DNA of 64,000 nucleotides from Cerrena zonata (GCA_038087015.1 JASBNA010000065.1:124001-188000), one strand, 5' to 3'. Shown: positions 12,298 to 25,160, counted from the stretch's first letter. The notes: generated from the sequence alone by a model not told the origin. Numbers and translations are program-made.

Positions 12298-12877
12298 GGA
12301 GTGGCGCTGTCTGTCAGTTGTACCATCTCTAGCTCATGTCATCTAGTGTAAAAGAAATCTATATGTATACTCTGTTTACCGATTGTTTGAATTTCGAAAA
12401 AATACATGTTTTCATTCCAATATTCTGAGGGCAATGTTTGAATGACTAGACACTGAACCTGCTCATGAGGCTATCAAATACAAAGGTACGACTACATGAC
12501 TATGAAGGAGACACCACAGCAATTCAATCACGGAATTTGGATATAGAATGGGTCGTGTCGTATATTGTGATATGAAACTTATCATCGCTCTTCGAGATCT
12601 TAAGTCATTTGATCCATAGCACATATCAGTAACGAGCTAAGCAATGTTATGCGGAAGAGCCACTGGGACCAATACTGACTAAAGTGCCATTACAGGCCTC
12701 CATATAATCCTCCTGATTCGCTGATGTGGGTATGGGGTATCTACGGACGCGTATATGGCCGAAACAATATAGACCTCTCTCTCTCTATCGCCCGAGGAAG
12801 AACAAATTATGGTGTATCGAGACACTTTCCGACCCTCTAGGGTTGGTTATTCCGAGACAGTGATGTTAAAGGTCAGC
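12298..12877. other. Intergenic, nothing recognised
   Basis: AT-rich spacer with no coding run or repeat that I can place. Confidence 0.4.
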
Positions 12878-12995
12878 AACCTTTGGGAAAGCCATTCGCC
12901 ATTCATGCGCCTGACTTTCGCATGGGAAAATTGGTTTGTCTCTTCTCACACTTGGGTGGTCTTTACTAAAGACGGAAAAGCGACATACCAAAAAC
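12878..12995. repeat. 118-bp dispersed repeat, copy 1
   Basis: The segment AACCTTTGGGAAAGCCATTC... is about 92% identical to 37343-37460, in the same orientation. At the second site it abuts, without a gap, other repeat and gene fragments, so it is mobile or chimeric. No coding function is evident. Confidence 0.75.
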
Positions 12996-13177
12996 CACAG
13001 CTCAATCCAGAGCAATGACAAAATGCTGTCACGGTACATATCCAAATTAGGGATCTCTCTGAGTTTGTTTCATATTCTAGGTGGTTGTCGGGTAACATTT
13101 GAACAGCCAATCAGACACCTACGGCATCCTACGATGGTCAGGTCACCGCCTTGACCTACGGATTTCCACCGGCTTTA

Positions 13178-13491
13178 CACAGTAGGGATCCTGTGCGACC
13201 TGAGAGCGCACGTAATTAAAATGCAAGGAAACACCAAATAAGTCTTTTGCCATGTTTAGAGAGGAAACATGTTATAAATATACCGAAGATATTCTACCTA
13301 TTTTGAACATGATATAAGCATATTTATGCACAAAACATCCAGCATGTTTACGGCATCTCTGAGCATGTCATAAACATAGCTAATGTTCATTGGTATATGA
13401 TTCGGCTTGGAAAGATGTAAAGAATATTATTTATGTTTTTCTCATGTTGATGACGCGCACTCTTAGGTCGCACAGCGTGATCCCCACTGTG
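13178..13491. mobile_element. Harbinger-like MITE, copy 4
   Basis: A 314-bp element with ends CACAGTAGGGAT / ATCCCCACTGTG, a diverged form of the family TIR, and longer subterminal pairing (GTGCGACC with GGTCGCAC). It is flanked by TTA at 13175-13177 and 13492-13494. No transposase is encoded. Confidence 0.75.
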
Positions 13492-13494
13492 TTA

Positions 13495-15599
13495 TGCAAG
13501 GCCACCTGGCCTGACCGTTTTCATGGATTTCCACCTGGTCGCGCATCATTGTTCGAGACACTTGTGTTTCGATTATCATCTTACAGACATTTGCAATTTC
13601 GTGATCATTTGCACACTGTTTGCTCTTGCTTCCCTTTCTCCCACGCTCTGCTACTGGCTGTTCGACTCTGTGAGAAACCTGACAGACCTCGGTTCCTTCA
13701 AGTTTGGTTCCTCACATTCAAACTCTGGAGACACTCCATCTCCATTTCCACTGCATCAATTAACATCCCCTGTAGTACTACTGTATGACAATTAGAACCT
13801 ATATTATCTAATGTTGATCTTATTGTAGCAGTCACTCTACTGAGACTGACCCAGAGACACAACACAATTGAACACTGAGAGTCAACTGTATGAGGGCAGT
13901 GCGACGGAGCTATGGTGTACCAACCGTGCATCAATTTTTGCACATAAATTTGATTTTTTTGGTGTTTTGCGCATATATTTTTGATGAGTATGCAACATGC
14001 ACTTATATATATCGAGACACATACAAAACCGAATATATATTAAGTATGTATCGAATCGCGCATATAGTTTTAGGTGTACCTCATACGCGAACAGACTCGT
14101 GGCGTAATTCAGCTCATTAACAGGGTGATATACATATGTTTAGCACGAAAACTCAAATTGAGGAGTTTTGCGCCAATATTAACGGGACGTTCAGGTTGCG
14201 CAGTACATTTGCAAGTATTAGATGCATTCGTTTAGGGTACTCAAACTTGTGTATCTAAAATATAGGCAGCCTCATTAAAGCTTAAATGGACAAAGTACTT
14301 GTAACACTAAATAGAGAATATGCGAGTGTTCCCAAGGGTTCTAAGTAATAATATTGCTATACTAACAAGTGCAGCAGAAAACGAATACAAATGAAATAAA
14401 TGAGAGATGGGGGGACGTGAAAATGGAGATGACAGCGTAGATCTCCCTCGTTCATCAAACATCTCAAGTAGAGATGGAGTCATGGTAATGGTGATCGACA
14501 ACCGCTCTAATCACCAATCGTTACATGCATGTATAGAAACGCAGATAGATGGTCAAGGTATGTAAGGCGAAAGAACAGGGAGTATAACTAAGAAAATGGC
14601 CGGGGGAGAGGAGAAATTGGATATTGAGAGAAAGAAATTCAAATGAAAGCAATAATGGCATCGTCCCATGTCGTTACACATTGGGGTGATGTCTTGAGTG
14701 AATTTGTGGGGAGATCAAGATGAGAGGCTGAGTTTTTGAGTCAAAAGTCGATGGAAAAGAGAGGGAGGAGAAATAAGGAGCGGTAAAAATGTACAAAAGC
14801 AAACAATAAAACAAAACATACAGAGGGAAGAGGAAGTACTTGTTAGAGCCATCTCTACTGTCAGAACCGAGATAACTCGCGCAGATGAATGTGGTCTGTG
14901 CGAGAGTTCCTCCCTAGCTGTAAGCAAAGAGACATGACCCCTCGTCCAGGGGCTGGTGTCTAACATGCGGCTGTCAGTGGTGTTGAGCGTTGATGGTGAG
15001 TGTATACGTGATGCATTTGAGACGGTAGGGGCACCACCAGCCTAGGAATCAATCGAGGTAAGAGAATCAACTATGAAAGAATCGAGGTATTTGAAGGCAC
15101 GTCAAGCATGCAGTCTAGATGGTCCCACTGCAAAGTGGTTCTTGAGTACAGACTGGTACAAGGAGGGGTGTGTATTGAAGGCTCGGGGAAGTAGATCACT
15201 AATGAGGGCGAACATGGATGGTGCGAAGTCGAGCCGGCCTGCCAGTGGGATAGGCAAATGTCTTCTGTGGATGGACTGCCTCTTCCTCAGACTCTTCTTT
15301 TTCATATGTCAAGCAGGTGTACCAGGAATCGCGATTTTGAAGGTCGGAAGGGTCGAGGTGAGAGGTGTTTGGTCATCCTGAGGATGCTAGGACCCAGAGG
15401 AAGTACGTTGACTCGGAGGACGTAGGCGTCTAACATCGGAGCTTCTACCCGAGGCTGCACTCTCTTGTCCGATCTCTCCTCTCCTCAACCTCTGTTCGCC
15501 TGGACTTCAGCTCTGCTACCTTGAACGTCGCTCTCAATTCCTAGCACTCACCTCACTATCTCTAGCTCGCTATGCAAGCATATGTCTTGGGCCTTATTT
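13495..15599. repeat. Diverged 1.2-kb repeat, copy 1, and spacer
   Basis: Bases about 14140-15330 align in patches (about 70-75%) with 35985-37000: ACGAAAACTCAAATTG, then ACTTG[TC]GT[AG]TCTAAAATA, CCTCATTAAA, and later GTGATGCATTTGAGA with GCATGCAGTC[TC]AGA. Neither copy gives a recognisable protein, although one frame in each keeps a shared Leu/Pro-rich string. It is probably an old element of unknown class. 13495-14139 is AT-rich with nothing identified. Confidence 0.55.
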
Positions 15600-16540
15600 T
15601 CCGTTCTGTGGCCAGCAATCTAACAACTACAGGTGGTCTCAATACCTCCACCAAGTCTAGGAACAATTGTCTTCCTCTTGATGTCTGTGAAGGAGACTAA
15701 GCTAAGTCAAGTAACGAAAGAATATTCTCAACTCTTCTATGACCAAAACCTTTTGTATCATCTTGAAAAAGTCCTCCGCAAGTGGATCAACTTTGGTCGG
15801 GACATTTGGGGCTTAGAGCGACGTCACAAGCTCGTTCACGTCATTCTATTTGAACTGTTCACGCACCATATGTTGCGGCCAAATATGAAGGTAGAGTGAT
15901 GCTATTACCCATAGTCTACTACCAGTTCGAAGACAAGCTCGAGGAAGCACCTGCCGCTGACACGACTACCAAATCTACCCCTACCGCTCCTGTGGCCCCT
16001 TCGCTCGTCACTGCTTCTGTCGCCGTCACTGTTGGCGGTATTACTACTGGTACTGATGACACACTCCTCCGCGAACAACTGACGTCCTACACATCATTGA
16101 CACTTCGACAATGGAATTTCGTCAACTTTCTTGAGTTTCCAACTCAATTAAAGACCACGTTGGTAGTAAATACACCTTGCAAAATGGGATTTTGGGTGAT
16201 CTCGGTATGGCTTTCAGTTCAACTCCCTCTCGAAGAGCTTGGCTCTGGTGTATTCTGGCTCATTGGCCAAATCTGCCTCTGGTATCTCTCCTGTCTGGCG
16301 GAGGTGGTGCTGGAAGCTCCGGTGAACCTGGTGATGCTGTCATCGACAGTGAGGAACTGCTCAAGTTCAAGGCTGATCAAGAATGATCTCTTCGTCTACA
16401 AATTTGACTCCTGTATACGCTCGCCAATGAGAACACTTAAGGCTTGTCTTAACTCCGTTGCATGTGAGCCTCAAGATTTCCATGTCAATGAGATCCAGCC
16501 TCGCTTCCATTCCCTCAAGGGTTGCCACTTTGGTTAATCC
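15600..16540 (+). pseudogene. Unrecognised protein remnant
   Basis: Plus-strand frames from 15633 to 16540 read like protein. There is a charged helical part (KETKLSQVTKEYSQLFYDQN), a Thr/Ala/Val-rich part, then TPSRRAWLWC and a Gly-rich GGGGAGSSGEPGDAVIDSEE. The frame changes several times, which suggests a decayed gene. The DNA at 15800-15909 is shared with 1935-2047. No family is recognised and no function is proposed. Confidence 0.3.
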
Positions 16541-16924
16541 TGGAACTAGCGTTGTTGATTCGAAGTTTTCCAGGTATTAGATATCACTCAGTGTACTGTG
16601 TAGTCGCCGTCATGCCCTGAATTAGGTAGTGTCTGGCACATGTACTTTTGCACAAAGATTCATGTGTACATTGCACACATGAAGCTTAAATCATTGCGCA
16701 AAGATCTTTTGAGAAATGTTGTGAATACATGTTTTGTCACATTGCGAATATACTAGAGAAAATGCCGTCGCCTACGCCGGCTAGATCCCTTGCTTGGGAG
16801 CAGAGAAATGAATTTGATTCAACACTGAGGTAAGAGCGGCGATCCAAAGCTTGAAGCCTTCTGGGACCCTAGGCTTAAACTATCTTTTCGCGGTAATGGT
16901 AGTAGAAAATGAGGCTGTACAAAG
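16541..16924. other. Intergenic, nothing recognised
   Basis: AT-rich spacer between the 15.6-16.5 kb remnant and the CACTTG element. No coding or repeat is identified. Confidence 0.4.
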
Positions 16925-17775
16925 TAACTTTTTTCGTACACTTGTCTCACTTGGCGCCTGCCATTTCTTGCGAATCAACTTGGCTTCACTGGCACGCACT
17001 TCACTCACGCCTCACTTGCCTTCACTTGCTCACTTGATGACTTCTCCTAGGGCTGCCAGGGCTAGTACTACATGCACATCTGTCTCCTCTCTTAACATAA
17101 GTTCATCTTGAATCATTGATTCTCTCATTCAGAGACGGTGTCCGGTGGCTCCTAGGTCCTCTCACCCCCGTATTCCTTGTCCTATGTAACAACTGCAAAC
17201 TTGTTCAGTATGTTGTACACAACACACGTTACCTATACCTCTGGGCAACTCGATGATTGCTGGTTCCTCTGTCTGTACTTACCCCCGTACTTGTAGTGTG
17301 TTTTCTGCCGACCAAGACACCCCCGCTCAGCTTCCACCATTCCACTATCCCTAATCCTAGGAATGAATCACAATAATGTCTAGAGCATCAACGCAATGCG
17401 CAATCTTACAATACACATCCAGTAGTTCTAGTACAAAAAAACATGTATTTATGTATTTATTGATGTCCGAATAAAGGAAGGCGACACAAGTGAAAATGAT
17501 GTCTTGTTGATAGCGAGTGGACACAGCCAAGATATACAAGTGAAATCCTATATCCAGGAGCAGCTGGTACACTCCTAGATGGTGAACCAGGATGTAGCAG
17601 CCAGATTGAGAACCACATAACATCACAGAGGGCAGAACATTGACCAAGTGAAAGAAAGCGAGCAAGTGAAGATTGAAGGAGTATTTAGATTCACGTGGGA
17701 AATTTCACTTGTAGCGCGACAAGTGAGAGCAAGTCACTTTTATAAGGGGCAAGTGAGACGAAAAAGTGAAATTGT
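16925..17775. mobile_element. Non-autonomous element with CACTTG subterminal repeats
   Basis: The left 120 bp carries many copies of CACTTG/TCACTTG on the plus strand (16938-17035). The right 130 bp carries the complement CAAGTGA repeatedly (17645-17770). The extreme ends also pair: ACTTTTTTCG...TCTCACTTG on the left against CAAGTGAGACGAAAAAGT on the right. Clustered motifs in opposite orientation at two ends are typical of DNA-transposon subterminal transposase-binding sites. No transposase is encoded in the 850 bp. The target duplication is not clear, so the edges are approximate. Confidence 0.6.
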
Positions 17776-17832
17776 TAACCCTCGTAGAAAATATAAAGAA
17801 ATGTCACACTTGTCACGCATGCCCTAATACAT

Positions 17833-18205
17833 CACGTCCGAGAACCCACATTCTCTCCGTGTTCTCCTCGCCACGTCTTGCATCTCATCCGTCAAGTCCA
17901 GTCGCACCGCGTAAGCCCCTAGAGAGGACAGGATGCAGGTCCAGTCCTGCTGCAAAAACTGAACTTTACATGATATAGCTCGACACGCTCACTCGAAGGT
18001 GCCCGTCACAACGGACACTTTCTCGACCAATGGCCTCTGGCATGAAACATCGATTATGATACCTCAGGCTGTGGGCTGTAGGTGTACAATGGAATGTCAA
18101 TCTATGCCGTTTCTTGGCTCTCGTTCGAGCAGCAAATTTCTCGCCTTTGTCGACTCCCCATTGCCGTCCCCATTGTCTGCTCTTCATGAGTAGCATAGGA
18201 TGAAT
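17833..18205 (+). repeat. Element-end repeat R1, copy 1
   Basis: About 370 bp shared with 55600-55952, 62410-62745 and 63071-63406, and partly with 37165-37342. The family centre is a hairpin of the form GAAAGTGTCCGT-TGTG-ACGGACACTTTC, here somewhat mutated. R1 always lies just beyond the 3' end of the KDZ-type accessory gene or alone, so it is probably the terminal region of that element. Its short open frames are not genes. Confidence 0.7.
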
Positions 18206-18439
18206 TTGCACATGTAAGTTTTCGTATTCACCGTGAACAGCTCTTTAATTAATGTCTTATACAGAATCTTTCTCTCTTGCACTGGCGATTACACCTGAAG
18301 AACTCAATACTTTAGTCATTGTATGTCTCAACTTCAATTTTATTAGACTTTTGGGTACGGAATGGCGGAATGGTGATGTTGATAGCTTTCTACATTCTAT
18401 GAAATACATATTTCTACAAACAGATGTCTTTGTCAAGAA

Positions 18440-20906
18440 TTAGTCCACCTTGCGACGTTTGGCAACTGGAGACTCTTCTGGGCATGGTTTGCCCGAGTCT
18501 TTCAATGAAAATTTGAACTTACGTTTGCTATTTGACGAGTGTTGCAAGTGAGTCGGATTGGATGTAAGGATATGAATTTGTTCGATATTAGCACAGAAGG
18601 TCTCCTTCGCCTGATCTGTGTTACGACTAATGATATATTTGACCAAACTAAACATCATAATCACGGTGGCCCCCATAAGTTTCGACTGATACTCTCCAGG
18701 AAGGAATTGGCGACCATCTATATCGAAGGCAGGTAGTGGGCGGAGGCGATGAGTGTAACGGTTAAGTCGTTACACGGTCACTTTAGCACAATACGGTCTA
18801 TGTAGCACTCACCTTTGATACACTCATGGAACATTGTAGATAGACTTATTACGTACCGGATGCAACGCTTCGCTTACCATCATATAGTTTCCTTTTTCAT
18901 CCATATGGGCACTGTAGATACTTTCTCCTATCCTTCCGTCTCGTCTTATGTTTGTTTCTATTTGGTTCTATTCTTGGCATGGATACGTAGTAAATACCTC
19001 GCACTGCTCTACTGTACCCTCGTCGAATCAACGCCAGTGTTGGCACCCCTTACGGTCTAAACATCGTCTGCCTTCGTCTCGCGTTCCCGCTCCTCCTGGT
19101 CCTCCTCTCTCTCTTTCGATTCCCTTCTGTGCATTTCTAGCTCCCACGGAAGGCTCGTCTTGACGTGCCCTTCACAATGAGTATATTGGAGGTCTCGTAA
19201 CATGGTTTGAGAGCTTTCCAAAGTCAATGGGTAGTATTCTGGATTGACCTCTCGCGGAAGAGATTCTAAAAACCATGTAAGCGGAGGCTATGATTACGTT
19301 AGTTTAGAAATGAATTGACTGACCAAATGTACCATCCGCATTTGTAACATTTTCGGTCAGGACCGTTGGCTCGCTTCGCCGTCTGTAAGCGCAAAATATC
19401 CATTCAATATCTACGGTTACATTGCATCTACGATTCCAATCCAATATAAATATGGGCATTCATGACTAAAATAGGGTGAAACTGGTACAGAACCTGACTT
19501 GTGAACAGTGACATGTGACAGGTGACATCTCATGCAAGACGAAGTGGTAACAGTGCGTGACTTGGAACGCGTTGTGTGTCACGGTGTGGCAGTCGATGCC
19601 AGGATGAAACGTGAAATTTGTACTTTTTTGTTCCCTAGCTACACCCCTAGCCAATGTATGCTCGCTCCGCTCGCAATAATCTTCAAGCCCATCAAAGTCC
19701 TGAATTCTCTAAAATACCCTTTTGAGAACGAGGCGACTTGGGAATGTGATGAAACTCACCTGCATAAGTTTAAACCGAAGCTGAATGCGAGCTGGAAGAG
19801 ATTCAACCTTGGACTCCCTCGTGCTTGGAGATTTTGGGGTTGTAACATTGATTGAGAAGGACCCGTAAGTTAGCCATACCCAAGGTAAAGTGTCTGTCCA
19901 GCTCCGGAAAGTCAGCATCCGAAGGTGCTTGGATAGTGCAGGATAGCTTGATATCCTCAAACTTGGAAGGCCTGAACCCCTTCCAGTTTACATCGGGCTG
20001 TAGCCAGTAATCCTGAGGTGAGATCTTGGCAATAATAGCCAGCATCGCAGGTGCGGGCGGACAAGGAGAGGGTGATGTCACATCATCTGGGTCCCTATTT
20101 GCACATTCCTCTTGATACGCCTGCAAGAGCGGCTGTGATACCAGTCTTCGACATAGCCCATCTTGATTCCAAATATAGTTCATGCGTACACAACCCCCCG
20201 AGAGACTTATCTTCTCTGCTTCAAGCTTATCGAGTGCGGAAGCTAGAAGTTGATGATGATGAGTGGGAGAGGGCTTCTTAGGAATCTCTGGGGACGATGT
20301 CTAGAGTTTGATTGGCGCAAGTCCGACATAATAAAGCAATCAAATTAGATACTTACAGAAGAGGAGGAACAATCTATGTTTTCCTTTGTTTGAGGTGATC
20401 CGATGTTCGCTTGAGACGGAGAACGGCAGGGCAACTTGGTTATCAGGTTAGTAGATATAATCTTATCGCCTCAAGCGAATAACTTAGCTTACAACGTTGT
20501 CTGATTCTAATAATTGAGGTGTCTTTTTTGCTTTTTCAATGGCAGACTTCTTCGATTTCAGCTATAGTTATGTAATAGTTATTACATGAAAATTTATGGG
20601 AAATGATGATCGTACTTTATGCTTGTCAGTTTCGTCTCTAGTGTCGGAAGTGGGGCTGTTCTGAGATCAGGTCTGAGCAGCATCCCGAGCACCAGATTCC
20701 ATGACTACTGCTGGCAGTGCTGCATGAGAACTCGCAGCAATCTGTTTGTCACGGCTATGCTAAAGAAGTAATGTTTATTATTCGACAATAGGTATCAAAT
20801 AATAAGATAAATACGCTTGACAGTGACTCACCCTTGTTAGGTATTTATAGGTTACTACGGATGTAGATGTCGCGTTCGCAGGGGGAGGAGATAAAGGAGT
20901 AGACAT
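18440..20906 (-). pseudogene. KDZ-linked accessory protein, interrupted
   Basis: On the minus strand from the ATG at 20906, exons give MSTPLSPPPANATSTSVVTY, a Lys-rich part, QDYWLQPDVNWKGFRPSKFE and PELDRHFTLGMANLRVLLNQ. After an intron-rich stretch comes a C-terminal block with a Tyr-Tyr-Pro start and FDIDGR, ending KRRKVD at 18440. Its C-terminal block resembles accessory proteins I have seen beside Agaricomycete DNA transposases; no biochemical role is known. The end KRRKV could be a nuclear localisation signal. Lesions: TGA at 20669-20667 and a 423-bp solo LTR. It diverges from the KDZ transposase pseudogene, and its 3' part plus R1 recurs inverted at 54601-55952. Confidence 0.55.
18754..19176. 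mobile_element. Solo LTR (423 bp)
   Basis: The insert begins TGTAACGG and ends CTTCACA (TG...CA) and is flanked by the 5-bp duplication ATGAG at 18749-18753 and 19177-19181. The homologous copy near 55049-55060 lacks the insert and has one ATGAG (complement CTCAT), a natural empty site. No internal retrotransposon region remains. Confidence 0.9.
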
Positions 20907-22067
20907 CGCTGAAGGATAGAGAAGAAACACAAGCAGTACGTATGTGTATGGCCTTTCGTATGCCAGGATATTGTGGCTTTATATCAAAAAAACCAGTCGA
21001 GAATGGTTTTCTCGACACGGTCCAGAAGATACATGTCTTTTACAGGAGGGTCTCCGGATATATTCTGGACAATAGGTTAGGTCTTACTCTCTTGCAAATA
21101 ATCTTTGGATAGGTCCTATTCCATGGATTCTATCACAGTTGACCATACCAGAACAATTACTCATCGCTCACCTATATCCCCGAGTATTTGTATTCAAACT
21201 CTCCCCAAAATTATTCATAAATCCCGACACCTCAATGTTTCAACGTGCTATGCGAGGCACCGTAACCACGTATTCTTTGGATGTTCAGGGAGATAATCGC
21301 TGACGACCATCTCTGGTTAGTTTCTTTTTCGGTTTAGCTAGGGCTATCACCCATATGGCACCCGATCACACGCTCATTAGCTATCAAGTCTTGCAGTGAA
21401 TTTTACGCTACTTTGCCTCAAACTCCCCTAAAATACGGACCATCCTTTGGACCACCGTTTCTACACACGTGGTCCCCTCCTCTGTCTCCCCGCCTCCTCG
21501 ATTCGGCACTTTGTGGCTTACTCTATAACCAGCTCTTCCTCATATAGCAAGTTGTTGGTATCTATCCGCTTCCTTCGCGTCGTCCTCACCCTTCCTCACC
21601 GCCCATGGTCCATCTTTAGGACCATCGATAGACTTTGTTGTTTGATGCCTCTCTCTTACGCGCGTCGCGTCGCGCGCGTGACCACTGGGACATCGCGTCG
21701 TAGTAATAACTTACGACGCGATACTTGTACTTTCAACTTTGATTAATTATTCAATCAATCTATTAGATATAAAACATCTTTTTTACGTGTCCAGTTGTGG
21801 TGATCTCAGCATGTCACACAGAGAGTCTATGTCTTAGACTCGAATTCACAGCTAAATACATGGTTAATGTTGCACACAAGGGAGCAATAGGACTTTACTA
21901 ATACAAGTCTGACAGCTTCGAAGTACATATTAACCCTCATTATCGCGAGTCCATCCGTATCAGAGGTGACTTGAGAGCGTCATAGTATCGCATACTATTT
22001 CCCCTTTCTACAAGACTCAATTCTAATCAAGAAGCCATCCCGGGGCCTTCATAAAATATATCAATAA
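20907..22067. other. Spacer between accessory gene and KDZ transposase
   Basis: About 1.2 kb separating divergent genes, so it may hold promoters. Plus-strand open frames at 21105-21746 show no motif. Bases 21662-21680 hold a CGCG-rich tract (CGCGTCGCGTCGCGCGCG). Nothing else is recognised. Confidence 0.35.
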
Positions 22068-22343
22068 CACAGCGGGGATCATTTCTTGCAGCGGGTGGAT
22101 GCAGGAAAATAACATTGTGATAACATACCAAATGTTTTCTCGATGTTTGCTCTTTGAACACTGTAAAACCATGTGGCAAACATGCGATAACAAACCAACA
22201 TGGAGAAAACATAGAAAAAACATGCATAAAGCATGTACTAGCTTTTGAATGTGATGAGCTCAAACATCTAAAATAACAGATGAAATGTTATTTTGATGTT
22301 ATTTTCTTGCATCCGGGCGCTGCAGGAATCAATCTCCGCCGTG
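22068..22343. mobile_element. Harbinger-like MITE, copy 2
   Basis: A 276-bp element with ends CACAGCGGGGAT / ATCTCCGCCGTG and TAA duplications at 22065-22067 and 22344-22346. Its interior aligns with copy 1 (370-644), including TTGCATCCGGGCGCTGCA near the right end. It lies between the two divergent genes of the KDZ locus. Confidence 0.85.
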
Positions 22344-22759
22344 TAAGAAAACTGTACAATATGCTTAGAGATGTGAGGATCCTAGACTTCGACATAGTGA
22401 ATTTTAGGACTGAAAGTTTAGCCAAGTATTTAGTTATTTTCTGAGACTCGCTGACAGCGGAAATCTGGAGTTGACTTACCGCAAATATGATCTACCTCAA
22501 CTTGAACTTACCGTCACATTTTTGATGCTCTCAACAACGTGCCGCGGAATGAGCGGAATGGCGAGCTCATTTGCCGCAGGACAAGCAAATTTGTGCCGCG
22601 CAAGTCCATAATTATTGGACACTATATTACCCATAAGACTACCATCTACTTCTGCGACATCCACAGCTTGGTGTTCAGGCTATGGTACGCGCACTATGCG
22701 ATGTCCATGGCGTAGGTACTCCCCTCACTGTTTTCCTCATATCGCTCAAAATACTCTGT
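22344..22759. other. Spacer upstream of KDZ transposase
   Basis: It contains ACTTACCGCA and CCATAATTATTGGACACTATATTACCCATAA near 22480-22640, relics of the same end family as the foldback at 8150-8470. No gene is seen. The usual N-terminal zinc-binding part of KDZ transposases is not recognisable here. Confidence 0.4.
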
Positions 22760-25160
22760 TAGGTTTCGTATGCATTGCGGCTCCGCGATCAAATGTCAGA
22801 TGAATTTGACGCATATCTGTGGATTCTATGTGCTGTCAGAGCCCGCGTTGACAGCATTCTGGGCCGAGCCAGACCCAATTGGCGAATGCAAGATAGTTGC
22901 CCTTGCTGCAACCATAAGGTACAATAAACCTTCTATTCGCCCGCCCATCCCCAACTCTGATCCGGACAGGTTGATGGGGAACTGGTCCTTCATCAAACCA
23001 GGCTCCTCGCGATGGGTGGTAACAACTCGGTGAAGCTAGTTGCTAGTGCGGCTTCCGCCGATGAACGTGTCCTCAAGCGCTCATACTTTCTATCGTGAGA
23101 GCAAGTAGATCGCTTCAAAGATGAAGGGTTCCTCCCCCTGAAACCACTATACCAGTAGAGGGATCTGACGATGAGGTATGTGAAGGATCTCGATGTCCTA
23201 CATTTGCCTGCTTAACTACTTCTAGGACACCTCTGGTGAACCAGATATACCTTGGGTCTCGGACTATCCACCTGGTGATGCTGCCGATGGTGAAGAGAAC
23301 ACGACATCATGTGCGGAGACATGGAAAGCTAGCGCAGCTGAGCGCGAGGAACGTGCATTAGATATCTCTGAAGCCACAGGTCTATTTGTAAGTGCTTGCG
23401 ACCATGGCTTCATCCAGGTGGTCCGGAGTGGAGAACTGTAAGTGCTTTGACTCGATGTGGTTTAGCAGAAAAGACTAATGTTTCTACGTCTACTACTCAG
23501 TGCTAAATATACATTGGCGATCATTTTCCACATCTGTCGCGTCCACAGTCGTGAAATTGGACATGGTTATGACATTGGTTGTAGTCTTGATGAAACGGTG
23601 AGAAATAGCGGGCTTGTAGGACCTATTTCCCATAGAGGTGCCATCGAATTTGTTATTTGTGCATTCCACGGCTATGCCTATAATCACCTGTGCCAACTCG
23701 CACATCACCCCCTATATCTTGATGGCCACGGTATCGAGGACTCGGGGGGAATGGAACGCGTCTTCTCATCAACTAACGGTGTGGCGCGGGGAACATGCTA
23801 CGCCTCTTAATTCCACTCAACACAGGCCTTTTACCTGCAATTCACACAGTGGTATGAAGACAAATATTCCGAGCTTAGTATGTACAATTATCTTTCTTCT
23901 GTGAGTATCCCAACCAATATCTGTCTGTATCGAAGGCAGGTTTCTCTTCAATAATTACCGACAGTACATCCAGACCATTTGCGAATATTCTGTGGATGTC
24001 AGACTGAAAGATGAGCTTGAAGTCAACGATACTGATGTGGAGGGATGGATCAAAGCAGAAGCTAAATTTCTACGTAATTTGAAAGATGAGCTGGATGAAC
24101 GTGTTCTGGAATGCATGCAGGCGCTGATTGCAGCAGAAAAAGCGGAGTATGGCTTTCTCTGTGTAATAGATTATCTACTGACTTACACCTAGTGATAAGA
24201 TGAATGATGTCCGAGAGACATTCCGCACGACAACAACGATGGTGGATTACCGAGCCAATGTACGTGAGGCTTCACGTCTCGAAGCCGCTCGACGTAATGC
24301 TCTCAATAACCTCACGATTTCCATGCACAAAGTCAATGATTTGGAGGCGAAGCCAAAGTATCAAGAAACATTGCGATACCTCCGGAAGCGAGAGTTCCAC
24401 CTGGCATTGGATCGTGTGCAAGCTTTCGTCGTCCAGCGACTCTGTGAAATGTCGAAAGCTGGGATGTCCGGTACTGGTGAGTACTGAAAGCCGAAATGTA
24501 TAGGTATGATTGACGGATGTACATTTCAGGATACAAACTTCGACAGTCTATTTGGAAAGCTTTGATGACCCGGGGCAAGGCAATACGGAATGCACTCAAG
24601 GCCTACAAGGCCTTGGCGATGAAGATGGACTCACCTGCCCCTCAACTTGAATGGAAGGAGGTGGTCAACTATGGTTTTGTCTCCGAATTTGAACTGCCAC
24701 GACACACATATGCTGCTCATGAAGAGGTTCTCTCAAAGTTCTTCAAAATTGAAGGTGCACGATCGGAATTGGTCCGTTTGAATGTAAAAGTTGCGTTGCT
24801 ACGTGCTAGTATTGTTGCAGAAGAGAATCAGTTTACAGAGCTGTTTGATACCCTATTGAAAACAGATCCACTGATGGTAGCCAAGGTGAACTGTATGTTG
24901 TCAAGACGTGAACGCGTCAATGCGGTTCACTTAGCATGTTCTGATCTATACGGAAATTACAACTTCCGGCGAAAGGACTCTCGACTTCTCTGGGTAGAGG
25001 CGTATCTCTTGCAGGTATAGAAGAACATGACTCGGAGGCGACTGCAGATGACGTTGAAGGGCAACTCGAAGAGTCAGTTCAGGATGATATGAACAGGGTG
25101 ACAGATTTTCTTGAGGAGGCGGGACTTGATAGAGGGATGGCGATGACAATGCAAGATTGA
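22760..25160 (+). pseudogene. KDZ transposase (Kyakuja-Dileera-Zisupton), decayed
   Basis: Exons on the plus strand give the KDZ signature in order: RPNWRMQDSCPCC, AMGGNNSVKL, LSxEQVDRFKDE, GELAKYTLAIIFH, GYDIGCSLDET, FHGYAYNHLCQLAHHPLYL, GHGIEDSGGMERVFSSTN, then a C-terminal helical region with EWKEVVNYGFVSEFELPR and ending MAMTMQD (stop 25158-25160). KDZ proteins are DDE transposases of fungal DNA elements. Lesions: TGA at 23096-23098 (probably CGA to TGA), a frameshift near 23126 and TAA at 23808-23810. The N-terminal CxC zinc region is missing or too degraded to see. The divergent accessory gene at 18.4-20.9 kb is probably part of the same element. Confidence 0.88.

Noticed and set aside
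15073..15381. Plus-strand 102-codon frame and its minus counterpart
   Set aside because: The sequence is part of a diverged repeat shared with 36700-37000, and the frames are not preserved between copies.
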